Part shown: positions 8,890 through 16,099 of the stretch, piece after piece | How positions within the stretch are numbered: the first letter of the stretch is position 1 | How the letters are laid out: each line of letters starts with the position of its first letter | NCBI GenBank assembly: GCA_035647855.1 | Contig: DASRMP010000035.1 | Location: 1 to 25,214, forward strand | Direction: 5' to 3' | DNA: 25,214 nt | Source of the DNA: JAAZBW01 sp035647855 | Lineage (GTDB): Bacteria; Actinomycetota; Actinomycetes; Actinomycetales; Actinomycetaceae | Notes under the pieces: model-generated | Seen by the model: only the letters and a program-made list of their open reading frames with translations | What the model was told of the DNA's origin: nothing | Databases searched by the model: none | Program-made: the position numbers and the translations under genes

Positions 8890-8894
8890 CCTGA

Positions 8895-8911
8895 CCGCGC
8901 CATCCTCGCGG
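8895..8911 (+). terminator. Weak terminator-like hairpin after the LuxR-type gene
   Basis: CCGCG and CGCGG arms with a 7-nt loop lie 6 nt after the stop, followed shortly by GGTTTG. The stem is only 5 bp, so this is tentative. Confidence 0.2.
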
Positions 8912-8960
8912 CGGTTTGCCGGGCACACCCGAACACCGTGGAAGCTCGTGGTGATGCGGA

Positions 8961-9000
8961 GGGTGACTCGCAGGGTGAGCGCCGGGTGAGCGCCGGGTGA
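8961..9000 (+). promoter_or_regulatory. Array of four GGGTGA hexamers upstream of the pilus genes
   Basis: GGGTGA occurs at 8961, 8973, 8984 and 8995, so spacings are 12, 11 and 11 bp, about one helical turn. The last two spacers are identical (GCGCC). A further GGGTGA sits at 8884-8889 over the LuxR stop codon. The array ends 82 nt before the tip-protein start. A stacked operator for an activator such as the adjacent LuxR-type protein is the simplest reading; binding is not shown. Confidence 0.5.
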
Positions 9001-9082
9001 AGCCACGGCACTTTCAACAAACAATGAACTCCACGCGACTAACCTCCGAAAAGGGCCGGGAATGCCGGGAGGAAGTTGGCTG

Positions 9083-11689
9083 ATGATTGTTCGTAGACGC
9101 GCGTCCCGAGCACTGGGGGCGCGCCTTGTGGCCGCACTCGCGGCACTCCTCGTTGGTGGTTCGGGCGCGCTGGCACTGGCGCCGGCGGCGACTGCTGATC
9201 CGACTCCTGGCGCAGCTCCGGCGAACGTGCTCAACACTTCGGGGTTCTGCGAGGGCGTCAACCCCATGGGCGCAGCGACCCCCATCGGATCCGAGAACGG
9301 CTACACGATCTTCGTCCGCGAGAACGCGGTTCTCTCGAACAGCGAACTCGAGGGCACGCTCGCCGTGGGCGGCATGGCGACTTTCAACACCGCCAGTAAC
9401 CAGAGCCTTCAGTACCCGATCTTGCACACAACCGGTAACGGCAACGCTAATTACAACGTGCCCACGGTCGATGGCGTACCGAACCGCGTTCTGATCCAGG
9501 AGTTCGACCCGCACAACAAGATCGTCCAGGTGAAGACCGACAATGCAACGGGAACGAATGCCCAGGCCGGAGCCAAGATCGGTGACCACACCAAACCCGC
9601 CGGTTACACGTTCGGACAGATGTTCGGCGGTGGCAGCGGCACAACCTATTACCCGTCCAACGGGAACAACCAGAGCCCACAGATAGATTCCATGGCGCAG
9701 CTGTGGACCAATCTCCTTGCCGCGCAGGAGAGCTGGGGGATCAGTGGCGACGTCCTCTCGCATTTCCCAACCGACAACGGAACCTCAGTCATCGATGGAT
9801 TCGGTGGCTGGATCACAACACTCACCGATCCCGATCCCGACGATCAGCACAAACCGATCGTCCTCAGCGGGCCCACGAGAGTGACGCTGACGCAACTCAA
9901 AGTGCTTCGTCCCGAGAGATTCAAGATATCGAATTTCTCCCCGAGCTCATTCCTCGTCGTCACGGTGCAACCAGCCGACGTCGTCGACGGAACGGTGAAG
10001 CTGCCAGCGTACCAGGCAGCGGGCAATTCGGCGGATGGCGAGGGCATCAGCTACGTCCTGTTTGACTTCAGCCAGATCACTGGTGACGTCAGGGTGACCC
10101 CCATAGTTGACAGCCGTGTGCGCGGTTCGATCTATGCACCCAACGCGAACGTCATCTTCCCGCAGAACCCTGCAAGTCAGTTCGAGGGGCAATTGATCGC
10201 CAAGAACTTCCAGGCGCTCCAGGGCGGCGACGAGATGCACACCAACCTCTTCAAGGGTCGCATCCCTATGGGCCGCTTCAACCTGCAGAAGAACCTCACC
10301 GGGGTCGCAGACTCTGACGTTCCGGCCGGCACGGTGTTCAACATCCAGGCAACGTGGACCGGCGGCTCCCAGAGCTTCGCGCTTCCCGCGAACGGCACCG
10401 CTGCGAGTCAATGCCTGCCCATCGACACAACGGTCAGCTTCAGTGAGCCCCAACCGCCGGCAATCGATGGTTACGAGTTCGACAAAGTGGTTTTCAACCC
10501 CACAACCGTGACGATCAAGGCGCAGAAGGAGTTGACGGATATTCCAACGGTCACCGCGACAAACACTTACCGCGCTGTGCCCAAGGGAACGTTCAACCTG
10601 CGCAAGGCTCTCGACGGCGTGAATGCGACTGACTTCCCTGCGGATACAACGTTTCCCGTGACCGCCACCTGGGGTGAGGGCGGGACGAAGACATTCAGCT
10701 TGCCCGCTGATGGCACGCCGGTTGACTCCGGGCTGTCGCTGCCTGCCGGCACAGTGGTAACCCTCGCAGAGGGTGAGCGGCCCGCCGCACCGAGCGGCTA
10801 CGAATTCGTCTCGTCCAGCCCGTCGACCGGCACCATCACAATCCTCGACGGCGACGACGATGACATCGCTTGGACCGTCACCAACACCTACGAGCGAGTT
10901 GTGGGTGGTTTCAGCCTGCAGAAACACGTTGAGGGTGTCGATGAGGGGGACATCCCGGTCGAGTTCGAGGTGATCGCATCTTGGAACGTCGAGGGGGAGA
11001 CGAAGCCAACCGAGTCGCCTCTCTCTGTTCCGGGGGATGGCACTGTGCTGGAGGGTCCACAGGACCTGCCCGTCGGCACCGAGGTCGCTTTCAGCGAAGC
11101 CCCGGTCGCGATCGACGGCTACAGGTTCACGGGCGTGACGTTTGCGCCGGAGTCGACTTTGACGATTACAGACGGCGAGAACGCGAGCACGTTGGTCACC
11201 GTCACCAACACCTACGAACGGATTCTTGGGTCGGTCATTTGGACCAAGGTCGACGACGCCGAGAATCTTCTGAATGGTTCCGAGTGGACGATCTGGGGCT
11301 CGGGATTCCCCGATGGTGGTCAGGCGATCACCGACTGCACGTCCGAGGGTTGCTTGGGGCCGGACATGGATCCGGTCGCGGGTCAGTTCAAGCTGGAGAG
11401 CTTGGCCTGGGGTGACTACGCGTTGAGAGAGACGCAGGCGCCTGCGGGGTACTACCCGATCGACGGTGAAATCCAGTTCACCATCGGCAACGGTGACGGC
11501 GAGGAACTGGATGTCAACCTCGGGGACCAGAAGAACCTGCGAATCCAGGGTCCCTCTCTGCCGTTCACGGGCGGACTCGGGCGCGACTTCTTCGCCATGT
11601 TTGGATTCGGCGTGCTGATCCTCGGGGTCGGCGCGGTCGGGTACCTCCAGATTCGCAGCCGCCGCAGGGAGGTTGCCTGGAACGAGTAG
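9083..11689 (+). CDS. LPFTG-anchored surface protein, choice-of-anchor A type, probable pilus tip
   Basis: 868 residues from the ATG at 9083, chosen because GGGAGGAAG (9067-9075) sits at ribosome-site distance; ATG 9062 would add 7 residues. A Sec signal peptide has an Arg-rich start and a hydrophobic core ending near ALAPAATA-DP. Residues about 45-390 form a choice-of-anchor A domain (GYTIFVRENAVLSNSELEGT, LAVGG; later DSRVRGSIYAPNANVIF). Three DUF5979-like modules begin near 398 (FNLQKNLTGV), 503 (FNLRKALDGV) and 608 (FSLQKHVEGV), each ending in (V/T)TNTYxR. A SpaA/prealbumin-like domain from about 715 contains the E-box YALRETQAPAGYY (Glu783), expected to support an isopeptide bond. LPFTG at 826-830, a hydrophobic helix and RSRRREVAWNE complete the sorting signal. 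Gene order before a major pilin and class C sortase suggests the tip or minor pilin; the ligand is unknown. Confidence 0.88.
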   Translation: MIVRRRASRALGARLVAALAALLVGGSGALALAPAATADPTPGAAPANVLNTSGFCEGVNPMGAATPIGSENGYTIFVRENAVLSNSELEGTLAVGGMATFNTASNQSLQYPILHTTGNGNANYNVPTVDGVPNRVLIQEFDPHNKIVQVKTDNATGTNAQAGAKIGDHTKPAGYTFGQMFGGGSGTTYYPSNGNNQSPQIDSMAQLWTNLLAAQESWGISGDVLSHFPTDNGTSVIDGFGGWITTLTDPDPDDQHKPIVLSGPTRVTLTQLKVLRPERFKISNFSPSSFLVVTVQPADVVDGTVKLPAYQAAGNSADGEGISYVLFDFSQITGDVRVTPIVDSRVRGSIYAPNANVIFPQNPASQFEGQLIAKNFQALQGGDEMHTNLFKGRIPMGRFNLQKNLTGVADSDVPAGTVFNIQATWTGGSQSFALPANGTAASQCLPIDTTVSFSEPQPPAIDGYEFDKVVFNPTTVTIKAQKELTDIPTVTATNTYRAVPKGTFNLRKALDGVNATDFPADTTFPVTATWGEGGTKTFSLPADGTPVDSGLSLPAGTVVTLAEGERPAAPSGYEFVSSSPSTGTITILDGDDDDIAWTVTNTYERVVGGFSLQKHVEGVDEGDIPVEFEVIASWNVEGETKPTESPLSVPGDGTVLEGPQDLPVGTEVAFSEAPVAIDGYRFTGVTFAPESTLTITDGENASTLVTVTNTYERILGSVIWTKVDDAENLLNGSEWTIWGSGFPDGGQAITDCTSEGCLGPDMDPVAGQFKLESLAWGDYALRETQAPAGYYPIDGEIQFTIGNGDGEELDVNLGDQKNLRIQGPSLPFTGGLGRDFFAMFGFGVLILGVGAVGYLQIRSRRREVAWNE

Positions 11690-11721
11690 CCAACGAATTT
11701 GACCACATAAGGACCACCCAT

Positions 11722-11738
11722 TTCGGCGATGCGCCGAA
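11722..11738 (+). other. Stem-loop between tip-protein and pilin genes
   Basis: TTCGGCG and CGCCGAA form a perfect 7-bp stem around ATG (11729-11731). No T-tract follows. It sits in the 5' leader of the pilin gene, so it may be an mRNA processing or stability element or a partial terminator. Confidence 0.45.
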
Positions 11739-11805
11739 GGAAACACACAAGGAAACCCCTCACATGGCCGGAACTGCGGTGGAGGGCAGAAAGGAAAACA
11801 GAAGT

Positions 11806-13431
11806 ATGACCATGCTAGGAAACGCGGTGCGGCGAATTGCCGCCGGCGTGGGGGCGGTGGCCCTCGCCATGGCGGGAACGCTCGCCATGGGAACGGCCGC
11901 GTCTGCGGACGTCGGCCCGGACCAGCCGGATGCGCCAGAAACCGGAAGCCTGACAATCGTCAAGAAGGTTGGTGACCCGGAGACGGGGACACCTGGTGCC
12001 ACGGTGCTGCTCGACGGCGTCGAGTTCACTGTGACGACCGTCGGCAGGATGGTCGAGGACTCATTCGTGGCACTCGACCCGGCGAACAAGGCGGACTGGG
12101 AACTGATTGAGGCGTTCGAGAACCTGCCAGTCGGCAGTTCGCTGCCGGACGGGCTCGTCCTTTCAACAGACTCCGCCGACATTCGCAAGGGCGTGACTGG
12201 CTCCGCCGGTCAGCTCGAGGGCCAGTACGTCTTCTCGAACCTGCCGCTCGGTCTCTACTACGTCCAGGAAACGGGCCGTGGTGACAACCTGATCGTCGCG
12301 CCGGTGGATCCTTTCTACGTCTCCATCCCGACCTCGAACGGCGATGAAGCGGAAGGCTGGAACTACGACATCGTTGCCGAGCCGAAGAACCGTCTCGCTG
12401 AGGACATCTCGAAGATCATCACGGCACGTCCGGACGCGCTCGCCATCGGCTCCGAGGTCACCTGGGAGATCACCGTGCCGGTTCCGGAGAACCCGACAGA
12501 TGAGTGGTTCGTGTACGCCGCTGTGACGGATGAACTCGACTCGCGTCTCGACTACCACTCCTCGACGCTCACTCTTGACGGCACGGCCCTTGTCGCGGAG
12601 ACCCACTACAAGGTCATCGAGGATGAAGCCGCAAACTCGGTCACCTGGCAGTTCACCGCTGCGGGACTCGAGGAGCTTGATGATGCGGCAGGCAAGAACC
12701 TGCTCGTTTCGTTCAAGACCACCGTGACGTCAGTCGGCGATGGTGAAATCATTAACCAGGGTGATGACGAGTTCCCCGGCGAGTACGACTACTGGTTCGA
12801 CTTCCGTGCCACCAAGGACCAGAAGGATCCGGAGGACGATCCGGATGATCCCACTTCTGGCGGCCCTGAGGACCCCGGCGGTACCACCGAGGTTCCGGGC
12901 AAGGAGAGTCCCCGCACGTTCTGGGGCCAGCTTAAGATCACGAAGGTCGACGACTCCGACGAGCCGTTGAACCTCTCAGGTGCCGAGTTCAAGGTGTTCG
13001 AGAAGGGCGAAGACGACTGTGCTGCAAACGCTCCGGCTGCTGATGCCGTGGCAACGGGTACCTCAGACGCGAACGGCGTCGTTCAGTGGGCGAGTGTGAC
13101 CCCGACCAACCCGCTCGGACTGTGGGTCGGAAACTGGAACGCATCCGATGGCGATGAGCCCACGAGCAAGGACTACTGCGTCTACGAGACCGTCGTCCCG
13201 GCCGGCCACACCGCCACGGAGCTCGCGGGCACGGTTACGATCGTGCCCGGGGGGCTTGCTGCAGGCGGCACCATCGTCGTCACAAACTACCGGACCGAGG
13301 GCCCCGACCTGCCGATGACCGGTGCTCAGGGCACCATGCTGATGACCGTTGGCGGTCTGCTGCTCGTCGGCGCCGGCACGGGCGCAATTGCCGTGTCGCG
13401 TCGGAAGCGCAGCAAGGCAGCGGCCGTCTGA
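11806..13431 (+). CDS. Major pilin, SpaH/FimA type, LPMTG-anchored
   Basis: 541 residues from ATG 11806 (AAAGGA at 11790-11795). ATG 11764 also has a good site (AAGGA, 11749-11753) and would add 14 residues, so the start is uncertain. The signal peptide ends near MGTAASA-DV. The N-terminal domain ends with WNYDIVAEPKNRL, aligning with the pilin motif WxxxVxVYPKN; Lys194 is the expected lysine for sortase cross-linking. A middle Ig-like domain (VTWEITVPVPENPTDEWFVY) follows, then an acidic linker (DPEDDPDDPTSGGPEDPGG) and a C-terminal SpaA-like domain with the E-box-like YCVYETVVPAGHT (Glu461). LPMTG is at 502-506, then a hydrophobic helix and RRKRSKAAAV. Secreted, polymerised by the class C sortase encoded next, and presumably the shaft of the fibre. 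Role assignment rests on motifs and gene order. Confidence 0.9.
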   Translation: MTMLGNAVRRIAAGVGAVALAMAGTLAMGTAASADVGPDQPDAPETGSLTIVKKVGDPETGTPGATVLLDGVEFTVTTVGRMVEDSFVALDPANKADWELIEAFENLPVGSSLPDGLVLSTDSADIRKGVTGSAGQLEGQYVFSNLPLGLYYVQETGRGDNLIVAPVDPFYVSIPTSNGDEAEGWNYDIVAEPKNRLAEDISKIITARPDALAIGSEVTWEITVPVPENPTDEWFVYAAVTDELDSRLDYHSSTLTLDGTALVAETHYKVIEDEAANSVTWQFTAAGLEELDDAAGKNLLVSFKTTVTSVGDGEIINQGDDEFPGEYDYWFDFRATKDQKDPEDDPDDPTSGGPEDPGGTTEVPGKESPRTFWGQLKITKVDDSDEPLNLSGAEFKVFEKGEDDCAANAPAADAVATGTSDANGVVQWASVTPTNPLGLWVGNWNASDGDEPTSKDYCVYETVVPAGHTATELAGTVTIVPGGLAAGGTIVVTNYRTEGPDLPMTGAQGTMLMTVGGLLLVGAGTGAIAVSRRKRSKAAAV

Positions 13432-13444
13432 TCGGCTGATGTGC

Positions 13445-13463
13445 TAGTCCGTTAACCGGACTA
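13445..13463 (+). other. Stem-loop after the pilin gene
   Basis: TAGTCCG and CGGACTA form a 7-bp stem with a 5-nt loop, 14 nt after the pilin stop. A further CGGACT at 13522-13527, next to the sortase ribosome site, could compete for the left arm. Confidence 0.45.
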
Positions 13464-13465
13464 CC

Positions 13466-13508
13466 CTGGCGGCGGCGCCTCCCTCCTCCCCCTCGGCGCC
13501 GCCGCCAG
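13466..13508 (+). terminator. Perfect 14-bp GC-rich hairpin between pilin and sortase genes
   Basis: CTGGCGGCGGCGCC (13466-13479) and its exact reverse complement (13495-13508) enclose a 15-nt pyrimidine-only loop. No T-run follows, so it is either a T-less actinobacterial terminator or an attenuator/processing element that lowers sortase expression relative to pilin. Confidence 0.55.
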
Positions 13509-13543
13509 ACTTGTGCCATCCCGGACTGAAGGAAGAAGCGTAG

Positions 13544-14488
13544 GTGAGTACCGTCGTCGAGAATCAGAGGCGCGCGCGCACCCGCCGGCGCTGGCGATTC
13601 CCGTGGGCGGCGGCCATCGCCTGTCTGGTGATCCTCGCGGGCACGGGCATCTTCCTCTACCCACACATCGCATCGTGGTTCTCGCAGAAGGAACAGTCCC
13701 GCGTCACCGCGCTCGCCCAGGAACGGCTCCTGGAACCGCCGCAGGATGACGAGATCTACCGGATGGAGCAGTTCGAACTGGCCCACGAGTACAACAACGC
13801 ACTCGCGTCCGGCGCCGTTTACCGGGCAAACACCAACGTTGCCACCGGTGACGGCACCACCACTGACGAGTCGCTCGTCTACGAGGACATCATCAACTTC
13901 TCCGACGCCGGATTCATGGGCCGCCTACGCTACGAGGCCCTCGATATCGATCTGCCCATCTACCACGGCACCAGCGTGAAGACACTGGAGATAGGCGTGG
14001 GGCACCTCGAGGGCACGTCGCTGCCCGTCGGGGGGATCGGTACGCGCCCCGCCCTCACCGCCCACCGCGGACTGCCCAGCTCCACGCTCTTCAACGAGTT
14101 GGACAAGGCCCAGATCGGTGACACGTTCTCGGTGTCGGTGCTCGATCAGGTGTTCGCCTACGAGGTGGTCGACATCCGTGAGGTGGAGCCCAGCCAGACC
14201 GAGGCGATCTTCGCCGATCCCAAACGCGATCTGGTCACGCTCGTGACCTGCACTCCGCTCGGCATCAACTCGCACCGCATTCTCGTGACCGGGGAACGCA
14301 TCGAGCCCACTCCTGCCGAGGAGATTGCGGCGGCAGCGGAGGCGCCGGAACTGCCGCGCTTTCCGTGGTGGGCGGTGATTCTTGGGGGAGTCGTGACTGT
14401 TTGCGGGGTCTATGTTTGGCGCTCGGGGTACGAGAACGTGGTCACGCAGCCGAAGCAAGCGGCTCACCGGGCCACTGCCCGCGTTTGA
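13544..14488 (+). CDS. Class C (pilin-polymerising) sortase
   Basis: 314 residues from GTG 13544, with AAGGAAG at 13529-13535. An Arg-rich N-terminus and a membrane helix (about 22-42) are followed by the extracytoplasmic catalytic domain. Catalytic residues are His174 (LTAHRGLPSS), Cys236 (LVTLVTCTPLG) and Arg245 (NSHRILVTGER). IDLPIYHGTSVKTLEIGVGH and LEGTSLPVGG are class C hallmarks, as is the second C-terminal membrane helix (about 275-295). The YNNALASG segment of the lid region is present, but I find no DPW or DPF lid motif before the catalytic barrel. It joins pilin subunits by linking the LPxT Thr to a pilin-motif Lys. It belongs with the two LPXTG proteins upstream. Its TGA abuts the stop of the convergent DUF4235 gene. 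Confidence 0.93.
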   Translation: MSTVVENQRRARTRRRWRFPWAAAIACLVILAGTGIFLYPHIASWFSQKEQSRVTALAQERLLEPPQDDEIYRMEQFELAHEYNNALASGAVYRANTNVATGDGTTTDESLVYEDIINFSDAGFMGRLRYEALDIDLPIYHGTSVKTLEIGVGHLEGTSLPVGGIGTRPALTAHRGLPSSTLFNELDKAQIGDTFSVSVLDQVFAYEVVDIREVEPSQTEAIFADPKRDLVTLVTCTPLGINSHRILVTGERIEPTPAEEIAAAAEAPELPRFPWWAVILGGVVTVCGVYVWRSGYENVVTQPKQAAHRATARV

Positions 14489-14746
14489 TCAGGCCGCTTC
14501 CACCCTCCGGGGCGGGCCGTACCACTTCTTGGCACCCTGGGCCGCGAAGACCTGCGCCACCGCGATCACCAGCGCCGATGCGACGGCGAACGCAAGGATC
14601 TCCTTGACCGAGAAGTCATCGTCGGCGTCGTCCTGTGGTGTGTTGCGGCCGGTGAGACCCTTCCAGCCGAGGGCCACGGCCTTGCTGGCCACCAGGCCGG
14701 CAGCGGCAGTCGCCACGCCTCTTGCGATTGTCCAACCGACGTCCAT
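14489..14746 (-). CDS. DUF4235 small membrane protein
   Basis: 85 residues from ATG 14746, with AGGAGGT four bases upstream. The frame can be extended upstream to 14866, but that would run through this ribosome site and into the thi promoter, so the short form is chosen. MDVGWTIARGVATAAAGLVASKAVALGWKGLTG and, after an acidic loop, ILAFAVASALVIAVAQVFAA form two hydrophobic helices typical of DUF4235. The family is common in actinobacteria and has no known function. It is convergent with the sortase gene and divergent from the thiamine operon. Confidence 0.82.
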   Translation of the reverse strand: MDVGWTIARGVATAAAGLVASKAVALGWKGLTGRNTPQDDADDDFSVKEILAFAVASALVIAVAQVFAAQGAKKWYGPPRRVEAA

Positions 14747-14832
14747 GCGACCTCCTAGTTCGTTGTGCCAATCCTGCCGGAATCCTCCCGCAGGCGCACC
14801 GGCTCCTCGCAGAGTGTTTCTGCGGCGTGCGG

Positions 14833-14838
14833 TAGACT
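14833..14838 (+). promoter_or_regulatory. Putative -10 box of the thiamine operon
   Basis: TAGACT (TANNNT) lies just upstream of the TPP riboswitch. A start near 14845 would begin the transcript at the riboswitch P1 stem. No clear -35. Confidence 0.4.
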
Positions 14839-14846
14839 GTCCCTGA

Positions 14847-14934
14847 TCGACAGGGGAGCGCACCAAGCGCTGAGAGTGCTCGAACCGAGCAGACCCTCGA
14901 ACCTGAACCGGTTAGCACCGGCGTAGGGAGTCGA
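14847..14934 (+). promoter_or_regulatory. TPP riboswitch (THI element)
   Basis: The thi-box is recognisable at once: GGGGAGC, GCGCTGAGAGTGC with conserved CTGAGA (14870-14875), GAACCTGAACCGGTTA, then CACCGGCGTAGGGAG. TCGAC (14847-14851) and GTCGA (14930-14934) close P1. The arm between is of normal length. It senses thiamine pyrophosphate and controls the thiBPQ genes directly downstream. Confidence 0.95.
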
Positions 14935-14955
14935 GTTCTCTGGCAGAAGGCCACC

Positions 14956-14973
14956 CCTCCTGATGACAGGAGG
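14956..14973 (+). promoter_or_regulatory. Shine-Dalgarno-sequestering hairpin of the TPP riboswitch
   Basis: CCTCCTG and CAGGAGG form a perfect 7-bp stem with the loop ATGA. The right arm contains AGGAGG, 7 nt before the thiB ATG. When formed it would hide the ribosome site. GGAG at 14927-14930, at the 3' side of the aptamer, could pair with CTCC in the left arm as anti-sequestor when TPP is absent. Confidence 0.7.
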
Positions 14974-14980
14974 TTCCTGA

Positions 14981-16099
14981 ATGCGAATCATTCGTTCTGG
15001 GCGGGCGGCGCTTGCGGCGCTCGCCGCGGCGGCGCTGCTCGCCGGTTGCGGCGGCGACGGCGGCGGTAACGCCGGCGACGAGCCCGAAACCGCTACCACC
15101 GCCGGCACCACCACCACCACCGAAACCACCGAAACCGCCGCCGCCACGGCGCCCCCCGCCGAATCCACCGTCACCCTCGTCACCCACGACTCGTTCGCGC
15201 TCTCCGAGGACCTGCTCGCGCAGTTCACGGAAGAGACGGGCTACGAGATAGTCACAGTCGCGCCCGGCGATGCCGGTGCGCTCGTCAACCAGCTGATCCT
15301 CACCAAGAACTCGCCGTTGGGAGACGCCGTCTACGGCATCGACTCCACGTTCGCCTCACGCGCCGTCGAGGAGGGTGTGCTCGCACCGTACGAGTCGCCG
15401 AACGCCGTCGCGGACATGCCGAACTTCGATGGCCGGCTCACCGCGATCGACCAGGGCGACGTCTGCCTCAACGTGGACAAAGTCTGGTTCGATGAGCACA
15501 GCCTCGCCGCCCCCGCTAGCTTCGAAGACCTCCTCGAGCCCGAGTACCAGGACCTGACGGTAGTCACGAATCCGGCCACCTCCTCGCCGGGGCATGCGTT
15601 CCTGCTCGCCACGATCGCGCACTTCGGCGAGGACGGCTGGCAGCAGTACTGGACGGATCTCCTCGCCAACGGCGCGCGGGTCGCTGACGGCTGGTCGGAC
15701 GCCTACTACGTGGACTTCTCGGGATCCTCAGGCGAGGGCACGCGTCCGATCGTGCTCTCGTACTCGTCGTCGCCGTCGGCGGAAATCGGTGACGACGGCG
15801 AGTCACGCACTGCGAACGTCGAGGCCACGTGCTTCCGTCAGGTCGAATTCGCGGGCGTGCTCGAGGGCGCGGAGAACCCGGAGGGCGCGCAGGCCGTGGT
15901 CGACTGGCTCCTGAGCACCCCCGTCCAGAACGACATTCCGGGCCAGATGTACATGTATCCGATCAGCCCGGACGCTACGCTTCCTGAGGAGTGGAGCCGT
16001 TTCGCCGCGCTCGCGGAGGACCCGCTCTGGATCGAGCCGGCGGAGATCGCCGCAAACCGCAACGCTTGGCTGGAGGAGTGGCTGGAGCTCATTGGCTAG
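14981..16099 (+). CDS. thiB: Thiamine ABC transporter substrate-binding lipoprotein
   Basis: 372 residues, ATG 14981 with AGGAGG at 14968. A lipoprotein signal with lipobox LLAGC puts the lipidated Cys at residue 23. A low-complexity Thr/Ala/Pro linker (about 30-65) tethers the binding domain to the membrane. STVTLVTHDSFALSEDLLAQ, PLGDAVYGID and GDVCLNVDKVWF are characteristic of the ThiB/TbpA group of periplasmic binding folds. It binds thiamine or its phosphates outside the membrane and delivers them to ThiP/ThiQ. The riboswitch and the two following transporter genes make the thiamine assignment strong; the exact ligand form is not visible in the sequence. Confidence 0.92.
   Translation: MRIIRSGRAALAALAAAALLAGCGGDGGGNAGDEPETATTAGTTTTTETTETAAATAPPAESTVTLVTHDSFALSEDLLAQFTEETGYEIVTVAPGDAGALVNQLILTKNSPLGDAVYGIDSTFASRAVEEGVLAPYESPNAVADMPNFDGRLTAIDQGDVCLNVDKVWFDEHSLAAPASFEDLLEPEYQDLTVVTNPATSSPGHAFLLATIAHFGEDGWQQYWTDLLANGARVADGWSDAYYVDFSGSSGEGTRPIVLSYSSSPSAEIGDDGESRTANVEATCFRQVEFAGVLEGAENPEGAQAVVDWLLSTPVQNDIPGQMYMYPISPDATLPEEWSRFAALAEDPLWIEPAEIAANRNAWLEEWLELIG

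Noticed and set aside
9947..11956. 669-codon open frame on the minus strand
   Set aside because: Lies entirely antisense to the tip-protein gene and the start of the pilin gene, shows no family signature, and is typical of long antisense frames in GC-rich DNA.
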